Shown here: piece by piece, positions 35,423 to 42,947 of the stretch
Numbering within the stretch: position 1 is the first letter of the stretch
How the letters are laid out: each line of letters opens with the position of its first letter
Source of the DNA: Sphingobacterium faecale
GTDB taxonomy: Bacteria; Bacteroidota; Bacteroidia; Sphingobacteriales; Sphingobacteriaceae
Direction of reading: 5' to 3'
Assembly: GCF_016746095.1 (NCBI RefSeq)
Contig: NZ_JAERTY010000010.1
Span: 186,001-250,000 of the forward strand
DNA: 64,000 bases
The notes under the pieces: model-generated
The model's input: only the letters and a program-made list of their open reading frames with translations
Databases searched by the model: none
What the model was told of the DNA's origin: nothing
Position numbers and translations under genes: made by a program

Positions 35423-36826
35423 ATGATATACACATTCAAGACAAACCATAAAAAAATACTGGCAGACACAACGACTCCAGTCAGTATCTATCTCCGTCTC
35501 CGAGATATTTTTCCAAATAGTATACTGTTAGAAAGTTCGGAGTACCAAAGTAGAGACAATAATATCAGCTATATATGCTGTCAACCTGTGGCTGGTCTTA
35601 TACTGAATGAAGAGAACCTGACTATCCACTATCCACAACAGGAAAACGTAAAGAAGGAAGCAGCTCAAATCAACCTTAGAAATGAAATCTCTGCATTTCG
35701 CCAGTCTTTCAACGAAAATGTGATCGACGACATAAACGTTATTTCAAATGGCTTGTTTGGTTATTTTTCTTTTGATACAGTGGCACACTTTGAGGATATC
35801 ACATTAACGGCCAAATTGGAAGAATCCCGCAAAATCCCATTTTTACAATATCATATTTACAAATATGTCATTGCGATCGATCATTTCCGGAATCAGCTTT
35901 ATATGTTCGAACATCTCCTCGAAGACGAGGAAAGCGAGTTGGAGCGAATTGAATACCTTATCCAGAATAAAAATTTTCCAGAATATTCTTTCCAAACAAC
36001 GGACAAAGAGATGTCCAACATGGATGATGAGCAATTCAGGCAGCTTGTCGAGAAGATGAAGTCTCATATCCGTAGAGGTGATGTGTTTCAGATCGTCCCT
36101 TCACGTGCATTCTCAACAGCTTTCTCGGGTGATGAGTTCAACGTATACCGTGCATTGCGATCGGTTAATCCTTCCCCCTATCTCTTTTACTTTGACTACG
36201 GTGATTTTAAACTCTTTGGTTCTTCGCCGGAGGCACAGCTTACCATTAAGAAAGGAGAAGCCACCATTTATCCTATAGCAGGAACTTTCAAACGTACGGG
36301 CGACATCGAGAAAGATGAAAAGATTGCCGAGGACCTAAAAAATGACCCCAAGGAATCTGCTGAGCACGTCATGCTGGTCGACTTGGCTCGTAATGACTTA
36401 AGCCGTCACTGTACACATGTGCAGGTCAGATCCTATAAAGAAGCACAGTATTATTCTCATATCATCCACTTGGTATCTAAGGTAGCCGGCAAGCTAAAAC
36501 CGACAACAAATCCATTCGACATTGTTGGCGACACCTATCCTGCCGGCACACTATCAGGTGCTCCAAAACATATGGCACTAACTCTAATCGATCGTTATGA
36601 AGGGCTGCAACGCTCCTTTTATTCCGGAGCCATAGGTTTTATGGGATTCAATGGAGATTTCAATCACGCTATTATGATACGATCATTCTTAAGTAAAAAG
36701 AATGTCCTCCATTACCAGGCAGGCGCGGGTATTGTACTGGATTCTGACCCCGAAAAAGAACTACAAGAAGTTAATAATAAAATAGCTGCACTACGCAGAG
36801 CACTTGAAATAGCACAAACGATATGA
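35423..36826 (+). CDS. trpE: Anthranilate synthase component I
   Basis: A 467-residue chorismate-using enzyme that makes anthranilate with the glutamine amidotransferase TrpG, the first step of tryptophan synthesis. It shows the feedback-inhibition motif LLESSE near residue 35. In the catalytic domain are GDVFQIVPSRAFS, FGSSPEAQL, YPIAGTFKRTGD, ARNDLSRHC and PAGTLSGAPKHMAL. The length is normal for the family. Its stop overlaps the ATG of the next small gene by 4 bp. Expression should be controlled by the upstream attenuator, and activity by tryptophan binding at LLESSE. Confidence 0.96.
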   Translation: MIYTFKTNHKKILADTTTPVSIYLRLRDIFPNSILLESSEYQSRDNNISYICCQPVAGLILNEENLTIHYPQQENVKKEAAQINLRNEISAFRQSFNENVIDDINVISNGLFGYFSFDTVAHFEDITLTAKLEESRKIPFLQYHIYKYVIAIDHFRNQLYMFEHLLEDEESELERIEYLIQNKNFPEYSFQTTDKEMSNMDDEQFRQLVEKMKSHIRRGDVFQIVPSRAFSTAFSGDEFNVYRALRSVNPSPYLFYFDYGDFKLFGSSPEAQLTIKKGEATIYPIAGTFKRTGDIEKDEKIAEDLKNDPKESAEHVMLVDLARNDLSRHCTHVQVRSYKEAQYYSHIIHLVSKVAGKLKPTTNPFDIVGDTYPAGTLSGAPKHMALTLIDRYEGLQRSFYSGAIGFMGFNGDFNHAIMIRSFLSKKNVLHYQAGAGIVLDSDPEKELQEVNNKIAALRRALEIAQTI

Positions 36827-37050
36827 TACGTCCACTCGAATACTGCGAAAATACCGCACACATAGCTTCTAGTATTGATACCATAGACGCTAGAATAATG
36901 GAATTACTCCACCTTAGAGAGCAGTATCTTGCCCAAAAACAACGAATACTAGGCGAAGAAGAAACAGATTTGGTAAATTTACCGGAGGTTAATGAGGAAA
37001 TCCAACAATTAGTACAAACCAATCATTCATTACAAAATGAACAAAAATAG
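36823..37050 (+). CDS. 75-residue AroQ-like protein between trpE and trpG
   Basis: A short gene translationally coupled to both neighbours (4-bp overlap with trpE, 14-bp overlap with trpG). Residues about 14-42 (ASSIDTIDARIMELLHLRE and the following AQKQRI) look like helix 1 of an AroQ-type chorismate mutase, whose pattern is ID-x-ID-x-x-(I/L)-x-x-LL-x-x-R. The Arg of LLHLRE aligns with an active-site Arg of that family, but the N-terminal Arg is missing. The protein is shorter than a full AroQ domain (about 90 residues) and its C-terminal part shows only one short helix. It may be a degenerate mutase, a regulatory subunit or a coincidence of helical pattern. I know of no established function. 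Confidence 0.7.
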   Translation: MIRPLEYCENTAHIASSIDTIDARIMELLHLREQYLAQKQRILGEEETDLVNLPEVNEEIQQLVQTNHSLQNEQK

Positions 37051-37609
37051 AATTCTCGTTATCGACAACTACGATTCATTTACATACAATCTTGTCCACC
37101 TATTACAAGAACTAGGAGAAAGCTATGAAGTCGTACGCAACGACAAATTTCAAATAGACTACGTCGAGCAGTTTGAATGTATCTTACTATCTCCAGGTCC
37201 AGGAATCCCAGAAGAAGCAGGATTACTTCTCGATGTGATCCGTACCTATGCGGCAAGCAAACGTATCTTAGGCATATGCCTTGGACAGCAAGCAATTGCA
37301 GAAGTATTCGGCGGCACACTATATAATATGCCCAAACCGTTACACGGGGTCGCTTCGTCCATCATTATTACAGATAAAGACGAGAAATTATTTCAGGACT
37401 TCCCTGAAGACTCTAAAATAGGCCGTTACCATTCGTGGGCTGTTAATACGGAAGATTTACCGGACTCGCTCCAGGTAACGGCAGTTGACGAAAATGGGGT
37501 GATCATGGCCCTAAGGCACAAACAATATGATGTCCGTGGAATGCAATTTCACCCAGAATCTATATTGACCGAGAATGGAAAAAAATTAATCGAGAATTGG
37601 TTGAAATAA
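37037..37609 (+). CDS. trpG: Anthranilate synthase component II (glutamine amidotransferase)
   Basis: A 190-residue class I glutamine amidotransferase that supplies ammonia to TrpE. The nucleophile Cys is in GICLGQQAIAEVFGG (near residue 80), and the His and Glu of the triad are in QFHPES (about 172-177). The N-terminus ILVIDNYDSFTYNLVH is characteristic. It could also serve para-aminobenzoate synthase (PabA function), as in other bacteria with a single amidotransferase. It starts inside the end of the preceding small gene. Confidence 0.95.
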   Translation: MNKNRILVIDNYDSFTYNLVHLLQELGESYEVVRNDKFQIDYVEQFECILLSPGPGIPEEAGLLLDVIRTYAASKRILGICLGQQAIAEVFGGTLYNMPKPLHGVASSIIITDKDEKLFQDFPEDSKIGRYHSWAVNTEDLPDSLQVTAVDENGVIMALRHKQYDVRGMQFHPESILTENGKKLIENWLK

Positions 37610-37691
37610 AAGATTAACAAGTTAACATGTTATCATGTTAACTAGAGTGCATGATAACTGGATCACAAGATAACTCGATAACTATACAAAA
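37610..37691 (+). repeat. Intergenic word-repeat tract with a hairpin between trpG and trpC
   Basis: An 82-bp stretch made of variants of GTTAAC, GATAAC and ATGTTA words. It includes a perfect 10-bp inverted repeat AGTTAACATG (37620-37629) / CATGTTAACT (37634-37643) with loop TTAT. There is no T-run, so it need not be a terminator. In most trp operons trpD would lie here. Confidence 0.55.
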
Positions 37692-38480
37692 ATGACTATA
37701 CTAGATAAAATCGTAGCAAGAAAAAAAACAGAAGTAGCTGAGGCCAAAGCCAAGGTCACTATACAACAATTGGAAAAGTATCCGTTGTTTTCCAGAATTT
37801 GCTACTCTTTAAAAGAATCTATCGAACACCCACAGCGCACAGGTATCATTGCTGAATACAAAAGAGCTTCCCCATCTAAGGGGATCATCAATGGCAGGTC
37901 GACCGTACAAGAAGTGGTACAAGGGTATCAGGCCGCTGGTGCGTCAGCAATATCCGTACTCACTGACCAGGATTTTTTCCAAGGCAGTCTAGCCGACCTC
38001 ACCGCGGCTCGCGAAGTACTTCAGCTGCCCTTACTCCGCAAAGAGTTTATAATAGACAAGTACCAAATCGCAGAGGCAAAAGCTTTTGGTGCTGATATCA
38101 TCCTACTAATCGCTGCCTGTCTCACGCCGGCCGAAGTTGAATCCTTATCCATTTATGCCAAGAGTATTGGACTGAACGTATTGTTGGAGGTCCACAATGA
38201 GGAAGAACTTCAACGCAGTATTTTTAACAGCATCGATGCTATAGGTGTCAACAATAGAAATTTGAAAGACTTTTCGGTATCGTTGGATCACTCTTACGAT
38301 CTGGTCAACAAAATACCGAATCGCTTTATCAAAGTTTCCGAAAGTGGAATTTCCGACCCACATACCATACGGGATCTCAAAAAAAGAGGTTTTCAATCCT
38401 TTTTGATAGGCGAGAACTTTATGAAGACAATCGATCCAGGAGAAGCCATGAAAAATTTTGTCGGTGAAGTGGTATGTTGA
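37692..38480 (+). CDS. trpC: Indole-3-glycerol-phosphate synthase
   Basis: A 262-residue TIM-barrel enzyme that closes the indole ring from carboxyphenylamino-deoxyribulose phosphate. Diagnostic motifs are GIIAEYKRASPSKG (catalytic Lys region), LRKEFIIDKYQI, ADIILLIAACLT, IGVNNRNLKDFSV and KVSESGISDP. The length is normal and it is not fused to trpF. It follows trpG after 82 bp with no trpD between them, and trpF, trpB and trpA do not follow. Confidence 0.95.
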   Translation: MTILDKIVARKKTEVAEAKAKVTIQQLEKYPLFSRICYSLKESIEHPQRTGIIAEYKRASPSKGIINGRSTVQEVVQGYQAAGASAISVLTDQDFFQGSLADLTAAREVLQLPLLRKEFIIDKYQIAEAKAFGADIILLIAACLTPAEVESLSIYAKSIGLNVLLEVHNEEELQRSIFNSIDAIGVNNRNLKDFSVSLDHSYDLVNKIPNRFIKVSESGISDPHTIRDLKKRGFQSFLIGENFMKTIDPGEAMKNFVGEVVC

Positions 38481-38488
38481 TTTGCTGA

Positions 38489-38520
38489 TTCGTAGATTCG
38501 CATAAAAAAACCTAATTTTG
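38489..38520 (+). promoter_or_regulatory. Probable promoter of dusB, ending 4 bp before the ATG
   Basis: TTCG (38489-38492, one mismatch), a 20-bp spacer and TAATTTTG (38513-38520, exact TAnnTTTG). The predicted start coincides with the ATG at 38525, so the mRNA would be leaderless. Confidence 0.5.
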
Positions 38521-38524
38521 CACC

Positions 38525-39520
38525 ATGTCTGTAAAAATTGGCGAAAACATAGATTTGGGAGAATTCCCTCTCTTATTGGCTCCTATGGAGGATGTCAGTG
38601 ATCCTCCGTTCCGTTACGTATGCAAACAGAATGGCGTAGATATGATGTATACGGAATTTATATCTTCAGAAGGACTAATTCGGGATGCAGCCAAATCCGT
38701 GCAAAAACTGGACATATTTGAATACGAACGTCCCATCGGTATACAGATATTTGGAGGTGACATCGAGTCGATGCGTCAGTCAGCAGAAATATGTACTAAA
38801 GCCAACCCCAACCTTATCGACATTAACTACGGCTGTCCAGTAAAAAAAGTCGTATGCAAAGGGGCTGGTTCATCCTTACTGCAAGATATCGACAAAATGG
38901 TCGCTATGACCAAGGCTGTAGTCGAAGCGACGCATCTGCCTGTAACGGTCAAGACCAGGTTGGGCTGGGACGATAACACCAAAAATGTATATGAAGTAGC
39001 CGAGCGCCTACAGGATGTCGGTATACAAGCGTTAGCAATACACGGTCGCACACGAGCTCAACTTTACAAAGGGCAAGCCGATTGGGCTATGATACGTGAC
39101 ATCAAGCGCAACCCTCGAATAAAGATCCCAATCTTTGGAAACGGAGATGTAGACTCTGTTGAAAAGGCAGCATCGTGGAGGCAAGAATATGAAGTCGATG
39201 GCATTATGATCGGCCGCGCATCTATTGGTTATCCTTGGATATTTCGGGAAATAAAACATTTTTTCAAAACCGGTGAGCGACTTGAGGGACCTACTATTGC
39301 CGAACGCGTAGAAGTGTGCCGTACGCACCTGACGAAATCCATCGAATGGAAAGGTGATAAGCTTGGTATCTTCGAAATGCGCAGGCATTATGCCAACTAT
39401 TTTAAAGGCATTCCTAATTTCAAGGAATATCGTATGAAGCTGGTCGGCCTCTCCTCCCATGACGAGATCCAAGAAGTGCTTGAAGATATCAAAGAAAATT
39501 TTGTAGGAGAGGCTGTTTAA
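38525..39520 (+). CDS. dusB: tRNA-dihydrouridine synthase B family protein
   Basis: A 331-residue FMN enzyme that reduces specific uridines in tRNA to dihydrouridine. Motifs include LLAPMEDVSDPPFRYVC, IQIFGGD, the catalytic-Cys region INYGCPVKKVVCKGAGSSLL, VTVKTRLGWDD, HGRTRAQLYKG, IFGNGDVDS and GIMIGRASIGYPWIF. The length is typical. Its stop overlaps by 4 bp the stop of the convergent flippase gene, inside the loop of a hairpin. Confidence 0.94.
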   Translation: MSVKIGENIDLGEFPLLLAPMEDVSDPPFRYVCKQNGVDMMYTEFISSEGLIRDAAKSVQKLDIFEYERPIGIQIFGGDIESMRQSAEICTKANPNLIDINYGCPVKKVVCKGAGSSLLQDIDKMVAMTKAVVEATHLPVTVKTRLGWDDNTKNVYEVAERLQDVGIQALAIHGRTRAQLYKGQADWAMIRDIKRNPRIKIPIFGNGDVDSVEKAASWRQEYEVDGIMIGRASIGYPWIFREIKHFFKTGERLEGPTIAERVEVCRTHLTKSIEWKGDKLGIFEMRRHYANYFKGIPNFKEYRMKLVGLSSHDEIQEVLEDIKENFVGEAV

Positions 39521-39530
39521 CCAGCCTTTC
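39507..39530. terminator. Bidirectional hairpin holding both stop codons in its loop
   Basis: GAGAGGCTG (39507-39515) and CAGCCTTTC (39522-39530) pair over 9 positions with one wobble. The 6-base loop TTTAAC contains the dusB stop (plus strand) and the flippase stop (minus strand). Confidence 0.5.
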
Positions 39531-41022
39531 TTAGTATCTGCATGACTTTATTCTTCTCCAAAAACACAGTAGCAATACAAAAAACAATCAATAAGAGATT
39601 TCCTATCCAAACATTACTGTCGAAAACGAAACAGCTGGTTAAAGAAATTAAAAATCCAACTATCAGATATAGACTAATGGTACCAAAAGCGTACGGTATC
39701 GGATAGTATTTTTGTCCCCACACCAGCGATAACATAATCATTATACCATAAACAATGGTGGTGGACAGTACCGCTCCGACATAAGAGTATTGGGGGATCA
39801 ATATAACATTCAAAACAATGGTCACCAAAGCACCTACCCCTGAAATATAAATGGCATATTTTGTCTTATCCGTTAACTTATACCATACCGAAAGATTCAT
39901 ATAGATCCCCAACAAGACATAATTAAAAAGTAAAATAGGGACAATCTTCAGACCTTGCCAATAGACCTCAGGTTGTAATTCATTTCCTTTGATAAACATT
40001 TTCAGCCAACTGATATTTGCCGTTATCCCCACCATGACCATCACCATCAATATCACAAAATATTTCATGATGATTGCATAAGTTCGCTGCGCGTTTTCAC
40101 TCTTGGCATGCGAAAAGAAAAAAGGTTCTGCTCCTAATCTAAAGGCCGTGACAAAAAGGCTCAGAAATACCGCGATCTTAGTCACTGCATTATATATCCC
40201 CAACTCTATCTTTCCAATTTCTCCAGGAATAAGCTTGGGAAAAAACATCTTATCGAGATTTTCGTTGATAATAAACGAAATATTAGCCACTAGAATAGGA
40301 AGACTATAGGTCAGCATACTTCTCATAATCGGCTTATCTATCCTCAAGCGCACTTTGGAGATCTCTGGAAAGAGTAATAGAAGCGTAACTACACTTGCCC
40401 CTAGATTGGACAGGAAAACATAGCCGAGCCACCCCTCGACAAACCAATCGCCTGCAAAATTGGACCAAAATAGGGAGCCCTGCTTCCAAGCCGGAAGGTA
40501 AACGATAAAAAATAAATTGAGACCTACAGTGACAAATATATTTACGAATTTGAGGTAGCTGTACCGAATGGGGCGTCCTTCAGCTCTAAGCCTAGCAAAA
40601 GGCACAACAGCCAGAGCATCAGCCACCAAGATAAAAGCAAAATACTTGATATATTGAACATATATGTCCACATCTCCCCCATCGGCAAACCAAGAAGCAA
40701 TCGGCTTAGTATATAGAAAGACAGCAAAGAGCAATAGCGCAGATGTTAACAGGGTAACAATAAAGCTATTGTTATAAATTTTATCCCTGTCTTCTTTTTT
40801 CTGTTTCTGGAGGTACCTAAAATAGGTAGTTTCCATACCAAATGCCAAAATGGCATTTAACATAGAGACCCAGGCATAAAAATTAGAATACACGCCATAA
40901 ACCGCAGCATCCTTAAACTTCCGTAGGTAGACGGGAGTCATCAGGAAACTGATCATCCGGGAAACAATGGTCGTAAAACCATAAATCACCGTATCGCTTA
41001 AAAACTTCTTAATAGACGACAC
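39517..41022 (-). CDS. Polysaccharide flippase of the MATE/Wzx superfamily
   Basis: A 501-residue inner-membrane protein with about 12-14 hydrophobic segments spread along its length. The start (FLSDTVIYGFTTIVSRMISFLMTPVYLR) is typical of oligosaccharide flippases, which move lipid-linked glycans to the periplasmic face. No glycan-synthesis cluster is nearby, so it is an orphan; a role in surface polysaccharide or lipid-linked precursor export is inferred from the family only. It is probably co-transcribed with the acylphosphatase gene upstream (6-bp gap). Confidence 0.85.
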   Translation of the reverse strand: MSSIKKFLSDTVIYGFTTIVSRMISFLMTPVYLRKFKDAAVYGVYSNFYAWVSMLNAILAFGMETTYFRYLQKQKKEDRDKIYNNSFIVTLLTSALLLFAVFLYTKPIASWFADGGDVDIYVQYIKYFAFILVADALAVVPFARLRAEGRPIRYSYLKFVNIFVTVGLNLFFIVYLPAWKQGSLFWSNFAGDWFVEGWLGYVFLSNLGASVVTLLLLFPEISKVRLRIDKPIMRSMLTYSLPILVANISFIINENLDKMFFPKLIPGEIGKIELGIYNAVTKIAVFLSLFVTAFRLGAEPFFFSHAKSENAQRTYAIIMKYFVILMVMVMVGITANISWLKMFIKGNELQPEVYWQGLKIVPILLFNYVLLGIYMNLSVWYKLTDKTKYAIYISGVGALVTIVLNVILIPQYSYVGAVLSTTIVYGIMIMLSLVWGQKYYPIPYAFGTISLYLIVGFLISLTSCFVFDSNVWIGNLLLIVFCIATVFLEKNKVMQILRKAG

Positions 41023-41028
41023 AGGCGG

Positions 41029-41313
41029 TTATTTACGGTGTTTGAGAACTTCAAAATTCGTAAAGCCCCTGATCTCTCCCCCCTCATCACAAATTACTTC
41101 TTCCACCTCGGCTCTATCAGGTCCTTCCTCACAGTACTCCAACAAAGATTCTAAACCGAAATCATCTCCTTCAGCCTCGATATAGACCGATCCGTCTGCC
41201 TGATTAATAATGAACCCCTTTATTCCCAGCTGATCGGCAACAGCTTTTGTCGTAAGTCTAAAATAAACGCCCTGAACCTTCCCTTTTACAGTAATATTAT
41301 AATGTTTCATCAA
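41029..41313 (-). CDS. acyP: Acylphosphatase
   Basis: A 94-residue protein of usual length that hydrolyses acyl phosphates. The catalytic Arg lies in GKVQGVYFRLTTKAVADQLG and the catalytic Asn in FIINQADGSVYIEAEGD, which correspond to the family signatures. The gene lies 6 bp upstream of the flippase gene, and the pairing may be incidental. Confidence 0.9.
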   Translation of the reverse strand: MMKHYNITVKGKVQGVYFRLTTKAVADQLGIKGFIINQADGSVYIEAEGDDFGLESLLEYCEEGPDRAEVEEVICDEGGEIRGFTNFEVLKHRK

Positions 41314-41416
41314 AATCGTTCTCTTTATTGATGTAAATCCATCATAAGAAAAAATGCTATTAAGAGCCTCCCCTTTTATTACATCGGATTTATTACTGCA
41401 AAAGTAAACAATTTAT

Positions 41417-42586
41417 TTAAGCAATACGCTCCATCTCTACCTTGTCCGTAATCTTAAAATGATTCATATTTTTAAGTAACAGCAAGCCTGGAGTCTTCCC
41501 AACTTCCAAAGAACCCAAACCTTCATCCAACGACAATGCTTTCGCCCCGTTTATAGTGGCCCATTTCAATGTTTTGTTAAAATCCAATTCTGGAAAATGG
41601 CGATGCAACACCTTCAACTCATCAAGTATACTTAGGGTATCGTTAGAAGCTAAGCTGTCTGTTCCTATCGCTATATTGCTTGCATTTTGTTCAAAAATAC
41701 TAACTTTTGGAAGCGCATCCTCGATATACAAATTAGCTTTGGGACAGAGACATAGAAACACATCTCTCCCCATCCTGCGGATAAAATCCAGATCCTTTAA
41801 TGAAGTGTACGTATTATGTACAAGAATCACCCTATTCCGAGCAGGAAGGTACGACATATAGGTCTGAATGGAGTTTCTTGCCTGTGCTTTAAAATCATCC
41901 GCAGGAAAACCGATCTGACTGTAAAAGTCAAGGAACTCTCCGGTCTTATAACGAAAAAGTTTATTCTCTTCTTCACTTTCCTGATTATGGATGGAAATAA
42001 TATTATCGTCCGAAATAGATTTCTTAAAAGCTTTAAAAAGAACCTTAGAACAAGAATAAGGAGCATGAAGTGTAATCGAAGCGTGCTCGGAATCAAAACT
42101 AAACTCTATCTCCCGCGCTTCATCAATCTTCTCTATGGCCTCTTCCTCCCGCAATCCCAATATCTCTACAAACGTATGATAGGCAATCTTACTCGCTTCC
42201 TTTACCTTAGCAGACACCGTAGAGTTAACATGATCACCGACTGCCTGTATACCATTGGCATACATAACCTTATCCGCAGCAACCATAGCTTCATAGACAA
42301 TGTCTTCGTCAGCACCCCGATTAGACATCACTTCGGTGATAAACTTGACTAAACCCTGCTTCTGAGGAATCTTGCCCAATAGATGAGACAATTCTAAATG
42401 ACAGTGCGCATTAATAAACCCAGGAATCAGAACTCCTTTGAAGCGTTCAATTTCCACATTTTTAGGCACCGAATCATTATCATATATCCCTAGGACAGTA
42501 CCATTTTCGTCCATTGCAATGACCCCATTTTTTATAGGGCTGGACGTGACTGGCATCACATAATCAGCTGAATAATAATGAACCAT
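41417..42586 (-). CDS. Amidohydrolase-superfamily deaminase-like enzyme
   Basis: A 389-residue metal-dependent hydrolase. Metal-binding HxH is at residues 61 and 63 (NAHCHLELSHLLG). Further ligands or substrate residues lie in ITLHAPYSCS, ISIHNQES, ILVHNTYTS, LCPKANLYIEDALP and the Asp of IAIGTDSLASNDTLSIL. The C-terminal composite domain is in LGSLEVGKTPGLLLLK. This group contains cytosine-, guanine- and aminodeoxyfutalosine deaminases and chlorohydrolases. In Bacteroidota that make menaquinone by the futalosine route, such a protein could be the aminodeoxyfutalosine deaminase, but nothing nearby supports this. The substrate is undetermined. Confidence 0.82.
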   Translation of the reverse strand: MVHYYSADYVMPVTSSPIKNGVIAMDENGTVLGIYDNDSVPKNVEIERFKGVLIPGFINAHCHLELSHLLGKIPQKQGLVKFITEVMSNRGADEDIVYEAMVAADKVMYANGIQAVGDHVNSTVSAKVKEASKIAYHTFVEILGLREEEAIEKIDEAREIEFSFDSEHASITLHAPYSCSKVLFKAFKKSISDDNIISIHNQESEEENKLFRYKTGEFLDFYSQIGFPADDFKAQARNSIQTYMSYLPARNRVILVHNTYTSLKDLDFIRRMGRDVFLCLCPKANLYIEDALPKVSIFEQNASNIAIGTDSLASNDTLSILDELKVLHRHFPELDFNKTLKWATINGAKALSLDEGLGSLEVGKTPGLLLLKNMNHFKITDKVEMERIA

Positions 42587-42755
42587 TTATATACCAATAG
42601 TTAGTGTGTGTGTGTATGTTTTCTAAAGGAAAATACTTAACCCCTAGAAAATGTAAATCTACTACAAAATATTGCTTTAAACCAATAGTCTTGACAAATT
42701 AAGTAATTTTTTTTACAGAAAGTTGATGGATGTTTTTTTTACAAAAAAAATAACC

Positions 42756-42763
42756 TATGTTTG
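42756..42763 (+). promoter_or_regulatory. -7 box of the thiamin-receptor transcript
   Basis: TATGTTTG matches TAnnTTTG. The expected start (about 42767) is just before the riboswitch begins at 42773. The -33 position is a T-run (near 42732) rather than TTTG. Confidence 0.6.
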
Positions 42764-42772
42764 CGGCATCGA

Positions 42773-42875
42773 AAAGGGGTGCCTTGTTCATTAAGAACAT
42801 AAAAAAGGCTGAGATTATACCCATCCCGACTATAAATCGGGAACACCTGATCTGGATAATGCCAGCGTAGGGAAG
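42773..42875 (+). ncRNA. TPP (thiamin pyrophosphate) riboswitch
   Basis: The THI-element signatures are all present in order: GGGGTGCC (42776-42783), GGCTGAGA (42807-42814), ACCC, an internal CCCGA/TCGGG hairpin, then ACCTGATCTGGATAATG and GCCAGCGTAGGGAA (42861-42874). An optional arm TGTTC/GAACA sits at 42785-42799. Downstream, a CTACTGT/ACAGTAG stem (about 42893-42914) before the ATG may form the expression platform. TPP binding should reduce expression of the receptor gene. Confidence 0.95.
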
Positions 42876-42947
42876 GGCGGTTAAATTGTAACGCTACTGT
42901 GACCCCTTACAGTAGTTTGGTTTAACTCAAAATAATTTTTACATCTT

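Noticed and set aside
37620..37643. The trpG-trpC hairpin as a transcription terminator
   Set aside because: It has no T-run and a weak A/T-rich stem; it may be a processing site or a repeat by-product, and trpC has no clear promoter after it.
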